This document shows positions 16,327 through 27,573 of a DNA stretch of 64,000 bases, in pieces. The DNA is from JAFDBW01 sp963723355 (GTDB lineage: Bacteria; Desulfobacterota; Desulfuromonadia; Desulfuromonadales; BM103). The stretch lies in NCBI GenBank assembly GCA_963723355.1, contig CAVRQQ010000007.1:1-64000 (forward strand), written 5' to 3'. The notes under the pieces were generated by a model. It saw only the letters and a program-made list of their open reading frames with translations. It ran no database searches and was not told where the DNA came from. The translations under genes were made by a program, and so were the position numbers. Position 1 is the stretch's first letter. The number at the start of each line of letters is the position of its first letter.

Positions 16327-19300
16327 TTATTCCTTATCCGAGTCTCCGCCCCAGAGGATCTGGGGATCTTCTATGAGCTTGAAAGGCAGGCCAAGAGCCC
16401 GCCTGAGCAGTCCAATCGTCGGTTCTGTGAGCGTGTCCAGTGGCATGATCATGACCGATACGTCGCCGATCTTGCCGCTGACACGGAAGTGTGCTGACAA
16501 CAGTGCCTTGTCTTCACCGGTCAACAGCCAGCCGGCCACCGGGACCTTGGAAACGATCTTGTCGACCGTGCCGAGAGGATGAATCGCCATGGCCGTGTCG
16601 ATCTCCTTGCTTACCAGGTCAACCTGACCGGTATAGGACTGGTTCATTGCTTCGCTGCGAATCGTCAGGTCTTCGCTTTTGAGTATTCCATTGTCCAGTT
16701 GAAAATTCGCTGTCAGGCTTTCGTAGGGCATTCCCTCCAAATCCATGTCCGGCAACTGCAGGGCAAAGATCTGGGACACGTTCAGCAGAGAGAATACCTT
16801 GCTCAGAACAGGAAACTCGTGGAGCACGCCATCCCTGATCTGAATGCTGAATCTGCCGAAGGAAGAGGGGAGGAAGTTGCTGCCGATATCGCCGGTCAGG
16901 TAAAAGTCGCCGCGCAACGCGCCACGTACGATATTCTCCTGATTCAACAGTTCCCGGTAGACTTCCAGGGCATCGACGTCTTCTGCGTGCCCGGAAATCC
17001 TTAAATGGGAAGGCCCACCTTTGACGAAGTCTGTCAGGACCTGTGCATTGCAATACCCCTCACCAACTGAAAAGTCGAGCGGATGGATAACCAGGCGGCC
17101 CCGGGTTGGAACGATAACGCCGGAGGCGTCGTGAAACGCCATGCCATAAAGATCCCCTTCCTTGATGTGGGCAGTGATCCTTATCTCGGGCTGCGGCCTG
17201 GGGGTTGTGGATACGGAGCTGTCCGTCTCTGCGGATTTCTGCTTTGCTGTCGACCGGTTGGACCAGAGATTGATCACTTCACTGATCAGGGCGAAGTCTG
17301 ACGTGATGTCCAGCTTGACTGGATAAGGCGGCTTGAAGCCGATCGTGCCGTTCACCGAGGCGCGTGTCCCGCCGTCCAGACGCACGTCAACCGGCGCAAA
17401 CAGCAGGCCATCTCTGTCGATCTCCAGATGGCCGTTGACGTCACGCAGCAGGGCTTTATCCGAGTAGAAAACGACGTCTTGCGCCCTCACGGTCGGTCCC
17501 TTGACATCCAGGGACAGGCGCGGGTCGGTGAAGTCGGCAAGCACGGCCTTGACTGTCATTGGCGATTCGCCGAGATGGACACGCAGGTTTTCCGTGTCCA
17601 GTCCGTCCGGGTGTCACGTTTATGCGGCCGTTGATCAGTTTGAGGTCTGCAATATGCCTGGTCGCCCTGAGGCCGGCATCGCGCAGTGTCAGGGACATTG
17701 TCGGCCGGTTCACATCGCGCCTGCCGCGCTGCGAAATGCTGAGATCAGCCTGCCCATGTAGCTGCAGTTTGTCGAGCAGCGGCAGCGCTTCTGCCAATCT
17801 GGTCAGGTCGTCGATCGTCAGTAACGCATCAAGGGCAAGACTGTTCGGATCTCCGGTGAGGTAGCTTCCGGTAATATGCCCTTTTGCTGCCGACCATTTG
17901 ATCGACCCGTGGTCCAGAGTGATCTTTCCCGGGGAGAGCGTTGCGTGGATGTTCAGTTTGTCTTGCTGGTCGGGAGCCAATTTCAGCCCGGCCGGGTGAT
18001 TCAGGTAGAGATGTGACAAATCTGCCTGCAGGTCTATGGCCAGTTGCTTGTAGGTCCCTTGCAGGTGTCCGCTGACTGCCGCTTTCCCTTCGGTTGTCAA
18101 CGCCCCTTGCGGTATATACCAGTCGCTGAGCAGACGCTCGGGCAATGCCTCTCCATTAAAGTCGAGAGATGCGACCGTGAAGCCGTTTTTGCCGTATTCA
18201 CCATGACCGCCAGCAGCGATATCCAGAGAGCCCATATGCAAAAGACCGTCACTGATCCGCCAGCGGCCATCTTCCAGATCGAAAGGCAGTGACCTGATCT
18301 CAAGCTCCGGAGATCCTTCAAACTGCCATGCGATAGATTGCACTTCACCTTTCAGCCTGTCCAGCTGCCAGTTCTTGCGAGTGTCCTTGCCTTCAAGGAT
18401 ATGTATTTCGACGGTTTCGAATTGTACCTGTCCACGGCTCTGGAGATGCTTTCGGATGGTACTCCATGATTCATGAATATCGGGAAACCATTGCTTGATC
18501 TGTGGTACGGTCAGGCGGCTGTTGGCGAGGGCAATCCTTACAGAAAAAGGCTGTTGTGGTGCGGCCCATTCGATTTCTCCGGCTAGCAGGGCTTCATCGA
18601 CTTTAAGCGACAGGTTTCTGATCGCAGACTGGTTTTCATCAGTGAGAAGTTGGCCGCTGGCAAGAAGGTTCCTGAAGGAAACAGGCCTGGTGTAGACAGG
18701 GTCTGGCAAGACCTCGACCCTGTCCGACGACAATCCGATCTGAAAATCGATAGCCTCCCGAAGGGGCCCTTCGATTCGCAGCTTCAGGTCACAGCGGCCG
18801 GCAAGGTGAAACTTTTTGGTTTTGCTTGTCAAGATCGCGTTGAGCGCATTGAGGTCCAACTTCTTGATATCCAGGAGCAGGTCGGTTTCGGCGGTCAAGC
18901 CTTTGCTGTCATGCAGATTCAAAGAGGCGCCGCCGAGTAATCGCCAGGAACTGGGAACGCTCTGCCCGGGAAGTTGCATTTCCCCATCGAGGACAATTCT
19001 GGAGAGTTGGTTCAAGCGGATTTCAGTCAGTTCGCCCCGGAGCCCGGTAATCAGCACTTCTGCTTGTGCCGGTGCTGAATCCGGCGCGTCGATGTGTACT
19101 GTGCCGTCGACAATATCGAAGGCCCCGATACTGGTGTTGTAGAGGATCGACTCGCCGTCTATCAAGGGTGTCGGCGGCTTCGTAAAACTCTCATCTTCTT
19201 CTGCCGCGCGTCTGACCCATATTTCCGGTTGGGTCAGGCTGATCCTGATGAATCTGAATTCCTGCACGAACAGCCCCCGCCATTGCAGATCAATCATGGT

Positions 19301-19585
19301 GTCCGGAGCGTTGATTTGCACCAGCGATTTTTCGTCGCCAAGCTGCAGACCGTTCAAGTGCAGAGCAAGATTGGTTTCATGAAAGTTGTAGTGGATGCTG
19401 TCGATCCTGGCAGGAAGGGAAAGCAGGCTGGAAAGCTCCCCTTCCAGATATTTCCGGTAATCGTTAAGGTCAAAGTTGGCCAGGAAATAAGCAACCCATG
19501 ACCCGGCCAGGACGAAAATGACCAGTAGGCCGGAGAGCACCCGGCGACGTCTGGTGGATGAGGATTTCGGCGAATTGTTGGTCAT
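16327..19585 (-). CDS. AsmA-like / DUF3971-type envelope protein, frameshifted
   Basis: Very large envelope protein of about 1085 aa with one N-terminal membrane anchor (residues about 15-37, VLSGLLVIFVLAGSWVAYFL) and a long periplasmic part rich in beta strands, as in AsmA-like and YhdP-like proteins implicated in lipid movement or outer-membrane homeostasis. The C-terminal part (SLLNVSQIFALQLPDM, then MPYESLTANFQLDNGILKSE) is the typical AsmA_2 region. Two overlapping frames meet near 17610; removing one base from GGG at 17609-17611 fuses TPDGLDTENLRVHL in frame, so this is probably an indel error. Its ATG overlaps the stop of the upstream histidine kinase (ATGA), so the two are co-translated. 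Confidence 0.8.
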
Positions 19586-20955
19586 GTTTGGCCTGGTCCG
19601 GTACTTTCGATGTCAGGGTCTGTTGCCCTCCGGTTTGGCAAAGGTAATATAATCTTGAATGTGCTGCCTTTGCCCGGAGTGCTTTCGACACGGATCTCGC
19701 CGCCATGCAAAGAAATGATTTCATTTGCCACACTCAGACCGAGGCCGACGCCGCCCGTACGGCGGCTGTTGCCAGTATCCAAGCGGTGGAAGGGCTGAAA
19801 AATATTGCCCAGTTCGTGATGCGGGATGCCGAGGCCCAGGTCAGAAAAACAGACAATGGTTTCGTCGGCAACGGTCTCTGCCCGGACAACGATCTCGCCC
19901 CCTTCGGGAGAGTAGCGGCAGGCATTGTCGAGCAATTGCGAGAAAACCTGGATGAGCTCCTTGCTGTTGCCGAACACCATGACATCAGCCTGGCAGTCAA
20001 TGCGGATGTCGTGCTTCGCTTTACAGTCCCGGGTGCCCTGCAGCGCTTTCTCCAGCAGCTCAGCAACAACAAGATCCCGGTAATTGATCCGTGACCGGTT
20101 AATTTTCAGCCGCCGTGCATCGAGGAATCTGTTGATCAACTCGGACAGTTTTTCTGCTTCGCGGAGGACGATTTCGAGGTGCTTGCGGTGGTGCTGCGGC
20201 AGCTCTTGTTCGTTCAGCAGCAGTTCGGCAAATCCACTGATTGCTGTCAGCGGGGTTCGCATTTCATGACTTATGGAAGAGAGCAGCTCGTCCTTGATCC
20301 TTTCGAGCTCCTTGCGCTCCGTGATATCGAAAGCAATTTCCAGGCGTGCAAGCCTGCCGTTGGTCCAGAGGATGGCCTTGTCAAAACATTCATACCAGCG
20401 CTGGTTCTTCAGGTTTTTAAATTCCCATGTGACCGTATCGCCGGGTTCACCGTTGGTAAGAAGTTGAGGGTTTGTGCAAAAGGCACAAGGCTCCTCTATG
20501 CCCGACTGGAGATAGTGAAAACATTTGCGTCCCTGCCAGCTCGAGCCGAAATGCTCAATAGCACACTTGTTGACATACAACAGCTCGTAGGTTTCCAGGT
20601 CGGCGACATAAACGACTGCATTCATCGAGTTGAACAGGGTATTGAGCTGCTGGAAACGTTCCGCGACCTCCTGCTGGATACGTTCCTGCTCTTCTTTCAA
20701 CCGATCCTCTTGCTTGCGCAGGGATTGCAGACAATGGCCGAGGTACAGGTAAAGAAGAGCTGACGTCACGATGACGTACAGTGCGCCCTTGATGGTTTGT
20801 GCCTGGGTCAGCTGACGCGGATCCTGGATGAACAGCTCCAGGAACATGTCGGATAAGTAGATCCAAAGGCAGGCGACAACTGCATATAAGGCAGCTGTCT
20901 TGAGCGCGGCGCGTCTGTGCAGGGCTGTCCTTTGTTGTTGGTCAGCTACTGGCAT
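19582..20955 (-). CDS. Membrane PAS-domain sensor histidine kinase
   Basis: 457 aa. Two N-terminal hydrophobic segments (about 17-37 and 54-73) are followed by a coiled coil (KEEQERIQQEVAERFQQL), a PAS domain (about 105-215) and a kinase core. The H-box is SISHEMRTPL, the N-box LLDNACRYSPEGG, G1 DLGLGIP and G2 TGGVGLGLSVANEI, so all catalytic motifs are intact. The PAS domain has the cysteine pattern GRKCFHYL...PCAFC common in deltaproteobacterial PAS domains, of uncertain function. No response regulator is adjacent. The stop overlaps the AsmA-like start, an unusual coupling suggesting an envelope-related signal. Confidence 0.92.
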   Translation of the reverse strand: MPVADQQQRTALHRRAALKTAALYAVVACLWIYLSDMFLELFIQDPRQLTQAQTIKGALYVIVTSALLYLYLGHCLQSLRKQEDRLKEEQERIQQEVAERFQQLNTLFNSMNAVVYVADLETYELLYVNKCAIEHFGSSWQGRKCFHYLQSGIEEPCAFCTNPQLLTNGEPGDTVTWEFKNLKNQRWYECFDKAILWTNGRLARLEIAFDITERKELERIKDELLSSISHEMRTPLTAISGFAELLLNEQELPQHHRKHLEIVLREAEKLSELINRFLDARRLKINRSRINYRDLVVAELLEKALQGTRDCKAKHDIRIDCQADVMVFGNSKELIQVFSQLLDNACRYSPEGGEIVVRAETVADETIVCFSDLGLGIPHHELGNIFQPFHRLDTGNSRRTGGVGLGLSVANEIISLHGGEIRVESTPGKGSTFKIILPLPNRRATDPDIESTGPGQT

Positions 20956-21027
20956 GGTGGGAGTAGTGTGCCATTCGTTTAGGGTTGAAGGCCTCTGTCT
21001 CGCAAGACATTATACCTGTATTTACAG

Positions 21028-21930
21028 TCATGTGGCAGTATTTTGTCGAATCAATACCGAGAGGTCACGAGTGGGCAAGCCAAGCCTCGAAAGTTCTGCG
21101 ATAAAGTCTTCTGGCAGGGGGCTGACGACTTCAATCCTGCGGCCACTGACCGGGTTTCGATAGGCCAGAAAGCGGCAATGCAACAAGAGCCGCCCAGCGG
21201 CCACTGTGGATCTTTGATGATAACGGCGGTCACCGATGATCGGCCAGCCAGCCTCTGACAACTGCTTGCGGATCTGGTGCCGCCGACCGGTGACCAGTTC
21301 GAGCTCAAGGAGTGTCGTCCAACCGTTGTTGTCTATTGGCCGGAATCTGGTCAGTGCGGCTTTCATGCGCCCCTTTGCGAGGACCGGGGTGGTCAACTCG
21401 CCAGCCTCGTCGACAACACCCTGTACAAGCGCCAGGTATCGTTTGCTGATTCCTCCTGCCATCAGCTCCTGGCCAAGCTGGCCGGTGGCCTTTTTTCCTT
21501 TACCAAACAGTATGGCTCCGGAGGTGCCCGCATCAAGCCGATGGATCGGTGCCAGCTGAAATCTCTCCCTGCGCAGTTGCAGAAAATTCTGTAACCGGGA
21601 TTTCAGGTCATCGTCGTGCCCGTGGGCATGGTGCACAGCCAGCCCTGACGGTTTGTTGATGACCAGGCATTCCGTGTCTTCGTAGAGAATCTCGGCAGGT
21701 TGAACCGGTGAGCGTTCCAATAACTCAAGCCAGCGCTCGGATGATTTTATCAGGATGTGTTCTCCGTATTGAACTGTCCGGCTTATATCGCCGACCTGAT
21801 CACCGACCACAACCCGCTGTTTTTTGCATAGTTTACGGACAAAGCCAATGGGAGCAGACGGCACCCTCAAGGTGATCGCATCAGGCAGAGGGAGTCCCGC
21901 CTCTATGATGTTGATTTTCCACGCAGTCAT
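21028..21930 (-). CDS. RluA-family pseudouridine synthase
   Basis: 300-aa rRNA/tRNA pseudouridine synthase. An S4-like N-terminal region (about 25-60) precedes the catalytic domain, whose HRLDAGTSG motif is at residues 130-138 with D133 as the expected nucleophile. Further family motifs are EDTECLVINKPSGLAVH, KRYLALVQG, LLELELVTGRRHQIRKQLSE and RLLLHCRFLAY. The target uridine cannot be predicted. It is transcribed away from smc, with which it shares the 21931-22103 intergenic space. Confidence 0.92.
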   Translation of the reverse strand: MTAWKINIIEAGLPLPDAITLRVPSAPIGFVRKLCKKQRVVVGDQVGDISRTVQYGEHILIKSSERWLELLERSPVQPAEILYEDTECLVINKPSGLAVHHAHGHDDDLKSRLQNFLQLRRERFQLAPIHRLDAGTSGAILFGKGKKATGQLGQELMAGGISKRYLALVQGVVDEAGELTTPVLAKGRMKAALTRFRPIDNNGWTTLLELELVTGRRHQIRKQLSEAGWPIIGDRRYHQRSTVAAGRLLLHCRFLAYRNPVSGRRIEVVSPLPEDFIAELSRLGLPTRDLSVLIRQNTAT

Positions 21931-22103
21931 AATCGTAACAACAAGATAACGGCAGGAACCTTTAAGGGCAACCTTATTGACTGAAAAACCGTAGCCTTCG
22001 AGACATTAAATCTGCTTTACAGCGTTGTCATAGCTTGCTAACATCACCGGCTACTTAAGCAGAGTATCAGGGGCGTTTTGCCATGGTCTCTGCAGCGATC
22101 CCA

Positions 22104-25100
22104 ATGAAAATAAAACGTATTGAAATTACAGGGTTTAAATCGTTTGTCGAGCGGACATCCCTCGATTTCGACGATGGCATAACCTCGATTGTCGGTCCCA
22201 ACGGCTGCGGCAAGAGTAATGTCGTTGATGCCATCCGCTGGGTGATGGGCGAACAGAGTGCCCGCAACCTGCGCGGCAGGTTGATGGAAGATGTCATCTT
22301 CGGCGGCAGTGAAAACCGCAAGCCCCTCGGGATGGCCGAGGTCAACCTGATCATGGACAACACATCCGGGCTGGCTCCGGCCGCGTTCCGTGAGTATGCC
22401 GAAATTCAGGTAACCAGGCGACTCTACCGCAATGGCGAGAGTGAATACCTGCTGAACAGGACCCCCTGTCGGTTGCTCGATATTACCGAACTTTTCATGG
22501 ACACCGGTGTTGGTACGCGCGCCTACTCGATTATCGAGCAGGGCAAGATCGGCATGATTATCAATGCCAAGCCCGAAGATCGCCGTTCACTGATCGAGGA
22601 GGCCGCCGGGGTTACCAAGTTCAAAGCCCGCAAGAAGACCGCATTGCGCAAGATCGAAGCGACCCGTCAGAACCTGCTGCGCCTCAGTGACATTATCAGC
22701 GAAGTCCGCCGCCAGATGAACAGCCTCAAGCGACAGGCCCAGCGCGCCAAGCGCTTTCGCGAGTTCCGCGAAGAACTGCGCGGGCTGGAACTGCAGTTCG
22801 GTCTGCGCCAGTATTCGGCGCTGCAGGCCAGGGCTGAACAGGCCGGCAGCTCTGCAGACCAGCAGACCGGGCAGGTCGATGTCGTGACCCGCCAGCTTGA
22901 ACAGGCCGAACTGGGGCTCGAGCAGGCCCGGCTGCACCATGACGAACGGGACAAGGAGGCGACCCGGGGCCAGGAGGGCGTGTTCCAGCTGACCGGTGAT
23001 ATCCAGCGCATTGAAAGTCGCCTCGAATTCGGGGCTCGGGAAGTCGAGTCACTCGATCGCCACCAGGAACGCATCAAGGCGGAGCTGGCTGCGATCGACC
23101 GTCGTCTGAAAACCACTGATGAAGAAGAGGCCGCGTTGCGCGAGGCCCGCGAAGAGCACGCCAGGGCCTTTGCCGAGGAAGAGGCACGACTTGCGAAGAG
23201 TGAAGATGCCCTGCTGGACCTGACTGACCAGGAAGATCGTCTGGGGAGCCAATTGGAGCAGGCCCGTCAGAAGCTCTATCAGCTGATGGCCGATCTGACC
23301 CGGATGAGCAGCCAGCAGGAGGAAGCCGACCGGCGGATCGCTGTCCTTGCTGATCTGACCGAGCGCAACCATCATGAAGCGGTCGCGGTGACTGAACAGC
23401 TCAAGCATCTGCACAACAGCAGCAGCACTCTCAACTCCACCCTGGAGTCGATAGAGAAGGAGCGCGGCGATCTGATCACTCATCGTGAGACGTTGCAGGA
23501 GCTTCAGGTCAGCCTGAAGGGGCAGCTTGAGCAGGCGGAGAATCAGCTTCTGCAGCGCCGGGAAGAACTCAGTCGGCAGCGCTCACGGCTTGAATCCCTC
23601 GAACAGTTGGAACGCAATCTCGAAGGCTATGCCCGCGGCGTCAAGACTCTCCTGTCCGATGACCGCCACAAGACTCACATGAAGGGGCTGGTTGCCGATA
23701 TTCTGGATGTACCGCCAAAGTACGAAGCGGCGATCGAAGCTGTCCTTGGTGAACGTGTCCAGGCTCTCCTGCCGGAACACCTGGACAATGTCGTCGATGC
23801 CCTTGAATATCTGCGTGACAATGAAGGCCGCTGTACGTTCATGCTGCCGGAGTGCCCTATCGACGATGCCCCGGAGATTGCCGGAGGGATCCCTCTCGCG
23901 GGGCTCCTGCAGGTGCGCTCCGGTTTCCAGGACACGATTTTCCGCTTGCTTGCCGGTGCTTGTCTTGTCCCTGATCTGAAGAACTATTTTGGGCAGAAGC
24001 TGCCATTTGGCATCACCCTGGTCACCGAAGACGGCAACGTGTTGACCTGCCGCGGCGAAGTGACCGGCGGCGGTCGCCAGGCCCTCGACCAGGGGCTGCT
24101 GCACAAAAAGCGAGAGATGAAAGAACTGCAGAAACAGGTCAAGACCCTGGATGCAGAGGTTGCCAAACTGAATCAGCAGCGGGACAGGTTGCGCGAAGAG
24201 TCGGTGGCAACGGATGTCGCCCTGCGTCAGGCGGAACAGGACCTGCATCAGCAGGAAATCCGTGTTCTGGATAATCGCAAAGACCTCGACGGCCTGATGC
24301 TGGAGGATACCCGTCTCCAGGAACGCATCGAAGTCCTGAGCCTGGAAGAGGCACAACTGCACGAGGAGCATGAAGCCCTGCAGCGGACCCTGCAAACCTC
24401 ATCCTCGACGCGCGAGAGCAGTGAGGCGGAAAAACGCGAGCTCGAAGCCTTGGTGACACGCATGCAGGACGAGTTGCTGACCCTGCGCGGGCGAACCAAC
24501 GAGTCGCGTCAGGCAGTGACCGGCCTGAAAGTAAATCTGGCGAGTTTGCGGGAACGGGAAGAAGGCAGCCGTGCGGCTCTGGACAGACTGCTGAATCTGC
24601 GCGAGGAACTGCATCAACGCCAGGAAACGCTGAGACAGGATGCTGTCGAGGCGGTTGAGACTCAGGCCAACTTGCGTAATGAGGCCAAACAGCTCAAGGG
24701 GGAGATGGAAGACCTCTATCACAAGCGCGTCGAACAGGAGCAGGCCCTTGCCGGTTTGCGTGAGCGATTTGAAGCAAGTCGACAGGATATTGAAAAACGA
24801 GAGGCGGAGCTCAAGCAGCTTCGCAGCCGGGCACAGTCATTTGCGAGATGAGCTCTCGTCGCGACAGATGCAGAGTCGTGAGCTGCAACTGGAGATTGAA
24901 CATATGCTGTTGGCGTTTCAGGATCGCTATCGGATCGACCTGGCAAACCCGGATCTCAAGGAGAAGTACGACGAGGAGTTTGACGAGGTCACAGCTGAGG
25001 AGCGTCGCGACTACCTGCAGAAACGGATCGATGAAATCGGTGAAGTCAACCTGATGGCGATCGACGAGTACCAGGAGCTCGAGGAGCGTTACCTGTTCAT

Positions 25101-25638
25101 GACCGAACAGCAGGAAGACCTGCAGAAATCACTGGAAGGCCTGCAGTCGGCGATCGCCAAAATCAACCGGACCACCCGGAAACGCTTTCGGGAGACCTTC
25201 GACCAGGTCAATGCTACGTTTCAGGAGCTCTTCCCGCGGCTGTTCAACGGCGGTCAGGCTGAGCTGCGCCTGACCGATGAAAGTGACCTCCTGGAGACCG
25301 GGATCGAGGTGGTCGCCCAGCCTCCAGGCAAGAAATTGCAGAACGTCACACTGCTTTCCGGTGGAGAAAAAGCCCTGACTGCCGTCGCCATGATTTTTTC
25401 CATCTTCCTCATCAAGCCGGCGCCTTTCTGTTTGCTTGACGAGGTCGATGCGCCGCTGGACGACGCGAATATCGGACGTTTCAACGAGATCGTCAGGGAC
25501 ATGTCCGAGTCCTCGCAGTTCATCATCATTACCCACAACAAACGGACCATGGAAATCGCCGACAACCTTTACGGCATTACCATGGAGGAACCCGGCGTGT
25601 CGAAACTTGTCTCGGTCTGTATGAAAGAGGTCGCGTAA
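22104..25638 (+). CDS. smc: Chromosome partition protein Smc, frameshifted
   Basis: SMC ATPase for chromosome condensation and segregation. The N-terminal head has Walker A GPNGCGKS (residues 31-38); the coiled coil is interrupted by the hinge (about 510-660, EAVLGERVQALLPEHLDNVV). The C-terminal head carries the signature LLSGGEKALTAVAM and Walker B CLLDEVDAPLDDAN. The start at 22104 (MKIKRIEITGFKSF) matches the family; the seven-residue extension from 22083 is unlikely. The frame breaks near 24840: removing one T from TTT at 24840-24842 gives QSLRDELSSRQM and one protein of about 1177 aa, the normal length. Because Smc is close to essential, this is almost certainly a sequencing indel. The roadblock gene follows immediately. 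Confidence 0.93.
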
Positions 25639-25640
25639 GG

Positions 25641-26000
25641 ATGCCATTCAAGGCTTTGCTGAATGCGCTGGTTGAACGTGTGCCGGGAGCCCAGGGAGCG
25701 ATTATCGCTGACTGGGAGGGGGAATCGGTCGACCAGGTTGGCATCATGGATGACTATGACCTCAAAGTGATTGGCGCGCACAAGGGCGTTATTCTGCACA
25801 ATATGCGCGAGGTGGTCGACCGGTTGGGTGATGATGACCTGCGGGAGATCGTCGTTACCACCCGGCAGACGCAAACCCTGATTCTCCCCGTGACCAAAGA
25901 ATACTATCTGGTCCTGATCCTGGACCGGTCGGATATGCTGGGACGTGCTCTGCTGGAGGCCCGGCGTTGTATCCTGGCCTTGCACAAGGAGATTGTTTAA
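25641..26000 (+). CDS. Roadblock/LC7-domain protein
   Basis: 119-aa single-domain protein of the roadblock/LC7 (MglB-like) superfamily, whose members bind small Ras-like GTPases. Visible features are LVERVPGAQGAIIADWEGE at the N-terminus, the central ILHNMREVVDRLG helix and the hydrophobic strand YYLVLILDRS. It starts two bases after the smc stop and is in the same operon. No MglA-like GTPase gene is in the window, so the partner is unknown; association with Smc or FtsY is suggested only by position. Confidence 0.78.
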   Translation: MPFKALLNALVERVPGAQGAIIADWEGESVDQVGIMDDYDLKVIGAHKGVILHNMREVVDRLGDDDLREIVVTTRQTQTLILPVTKEYYLVLILDRSDMLGRALLEARRCILALHKEIV

Positions 26001-26070
26001 AACCCAACTGTAAGGCTTTAGGGTTGTAAGGCTATGGGTTTAACCTTTGCAGCCTTACAGCCTTATCGCT
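26001..26070. repeat. Tandem/inverted TAAGGCT repeat cluster
   Basis: Two direct 16-base units beginning CTGTAAGGCT and TTGTAAGGCT (26008 and 26024) are followed by the inverted copy AGCCTTACAG (26051-26060) and another AGCCTTA, so the RNA would fold into a 10-bp stem. A flanking AACCC/GGGTT pair adds to it. CTGTAAGGCT occurs again near 28061, so it may be a small dispersed element. Confidence 0.6.
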
Positions 26071-26085
26071 TTTCTAGGACTGATC

Positions 26086-27321
26086 ATGGAATTAGAAGTC
26101 TGGTTGAATAAGATCGCCGATTTTCTCGTCAGTGTCGGAGTGCCAGCCGAACATGGGCCCATGGCCGCCCTGGCGTTGATTTACCTTGCACTGACGCTGC
26201 TGTCGCTACTGGTCGTCATCGCGTTGTTGAGGCGCAACCTGCGCTCACCTGTTGCCGGTGAAGAGGCCGACGGGCAGGTCGAAGCCCCGGCGCCTGAAGA
26301 CGTTGCGCCTCCCATTGAGGAAACGGAACTGCCCGCTGTCGATGAAGCGACAGCAGCACATGAGGCGCCCCCGGCCAAACAGGAGCCCGCTGTAGAAGAG
26401 CCGGTCAACCTGTTCCAGCGCATGCGTGCCGGGTTGGACAAAACCCGTGCTTCCCTGGTCGGCCGGGTTGATGCTTTGCTTGGTACTCACCCCCGTCTGG
26501 ATGAGGAATTTCTCGAAGAGCTGGAAGAAATTCTGATCACGGCCGACTTCGGCATGCAGGCAACCCAGGAGCTGGTGCGGGCGCTGACCGAACGCCTGAA
26601 GGACGTCGACCAGCATGATCCCGGCCAGCTGCGTGAGATCCTGGCAGAAGAGGTCCGCGCTCGTCTGAAAGATGTCGGGCCGGATTGGCCAACGCCGGAA
26701 AGTGGCCCACTGGTCATCATGGTGGTTGGCGTCAACGGTGTCGGCAAGACGACGACGATCGGTAAATTGGCAAAACAATTTGCAGACCAGGGCAAGAAAG
26801 TCGTGCTCGGTGCAGGAGATACCTTCCGCGCGGCAGCGGCCGAGCAGCTCGAAGTGTGGGGGACCCGCTCCGGATCGGAAGTGATCCGCCACAAGGAAGG
26901 GTCCGATCCCGGCGCCGTGGCTTTCGATGCGGTCAAGGCGGCTGTCGCCCGCAAAGCCGATGTTCTGATCCTTGATACGGCCGGCCGTCTGCATACCAAG
27001 GTCAACCTCATGGAAGAGCTGAAAAAGATTCGTCGGGTTGTTGATCGTGAAGTCCCCGGCGCACCTCATGAAACCCTGTTGGTCCTTGATGCGACAACCG
27101 GTCAGAATGCGTTGATCCAGGCAAAAATGTTCCGGGAGGCGGTCGAAGTCTCCGGGATCGCCCTGACCAAGCTCGATGGCACTGCCAAAGGCGGTATCGT
27201 CGTCGCGATCAGCTCGCAACTCGATCTGCCGGTACGTCTGATAGGTGTCGGGGAAGGTGTTGCAGACCTGCGGCCCTTCAGTGCCGATGAATTTGTTGCG
27301 GCACTGTTTGCTAACAATTGA
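26086..27321 (+). CDS. ftsY: Signal recognition particle receptor FtsY
   Basis: GTPase that docks SRP-ribosome complexes at the SecYEG translocon, about 411 aa. It has a predicted N-terminal membrane segment (about 25-48, LALIYLALTLLSLLVVIAL), an acidic proline/glutamate-rich A domain (about 55-110), and an NG domain with P-loop GVNGVGKTTT, DTAGRLHTK (G3) and TKLDGTAKGG (G4 region). The C-terminal GVGEGVADLRPF is diagnostic. I chose ATG 26086 because AGGA lies six bases upstream; the frame opens at 26047 through a repeat. A true transmembrane helix, rather than only an amphipathic tail, is seen in several proteobacterial FtsY proteins. Confidence 0.95.
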   Translation: MELEVWLNKIADFLVSVGVPAEHGPMAALALIYLALTLLSLLVVIALLRRNLRSPVAGEEADGQVEAPAPEDVAPPIEETELPAVDEATAAHEAPPAKQEPAVEEPVNLFQRMRAGLDKTRASLVGRVDALLGTHPRLDEEFLEELEEILITADFGMQATQELVRALTERLKDVDQHDPGQLREILAEEVRARLKDVGPDWPTPESGPLVIMVVGVNGVGKTTTIGKLAKQFADQGKKVVLGAGDTFRAAAAEQLEVWGTRSGSEVIRHKEGSDPGAVAFDAVKAAVARKADVLILDTAGRLHTKVNLMEELKKIRRVVDREVPGAPHETLLVLDATTGQNALIQAKMFREAVEVSGIALTKLDGTAKGGIVVAISSQLDLPVRLIGVGEGVADLRPFSADEFVAALFANN

Positions 27322-27327
27322 GATCGC

Positions 27328-27356
27328 TTGACTTTTTGCGATCTTTGACCTAGTCT
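27328..27356 (+). promoter_or_regulatory. Possible sigma-70 promoter for zapB-zapA
   Basis: TTGACT (27328-27333), 17-base spacer, TAGTCT (27351-27356), just upstream of zapB. A hairpin AGATCGC/GCGATCT overlaps it (27321-27343) and could also weaken read-through from ftsY. Confidence 0.35.
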
Positions 27357-27384
27357 GAAAAGTAATAAGAAGGGGGAGTTGAAC

Positions 27385-27573
27385 GTGTCTTTGGAAGCGA
27401 TTGCGCGGCTGGAAGAACTTGTGGAGCGGTTGCTGGCTGAGCGTGTCGAGTTACAGGAGCGTAACAGGACTCTCACCGGGGAATGTGATCGCCTGGTTCA
27501 GGACCGTAGCCGGGTCAGCAATGAACTGGACAGACTGCTCGACAAACTGGAGCGTCTGGAAGGGAAAAGTTGA
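27385..27573 (+). CDS. zapB: ZapB-like cell division coiled-coil protein
   Basis: Small 62-aa protein that is almost entirely one coiled coil (IARLEELVERLLAERVELQE, then LDRLLDKLERLEG), matching the short ZapB-like proteins found just upstream of zapA in Geobacter-type genomes. ZapB and ZapA help organise the FtsZ ring. The start is GTG 27385, six bases after GGGGAG; the TTG at 27379 touches the Shine-Dalgarno and is unlikely. The stop overlaps the zapA ATG by one base (TGATG). Assignment rests on size, coiled coil and position, since ZapB sequences are poorly conserved. Confidence 0.75.
   Translation: MSLEAIARLEELVERLLAERVELQERNRTLTGECDRLVQDRSRVSNELDRLLDKLERLEGKS

Noticed and set aside
23583..24395. 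Minus-strand frame of 270 codons inside smc
   Set aside because: Antisense of the Smc hinge and coiled coil; no family features.
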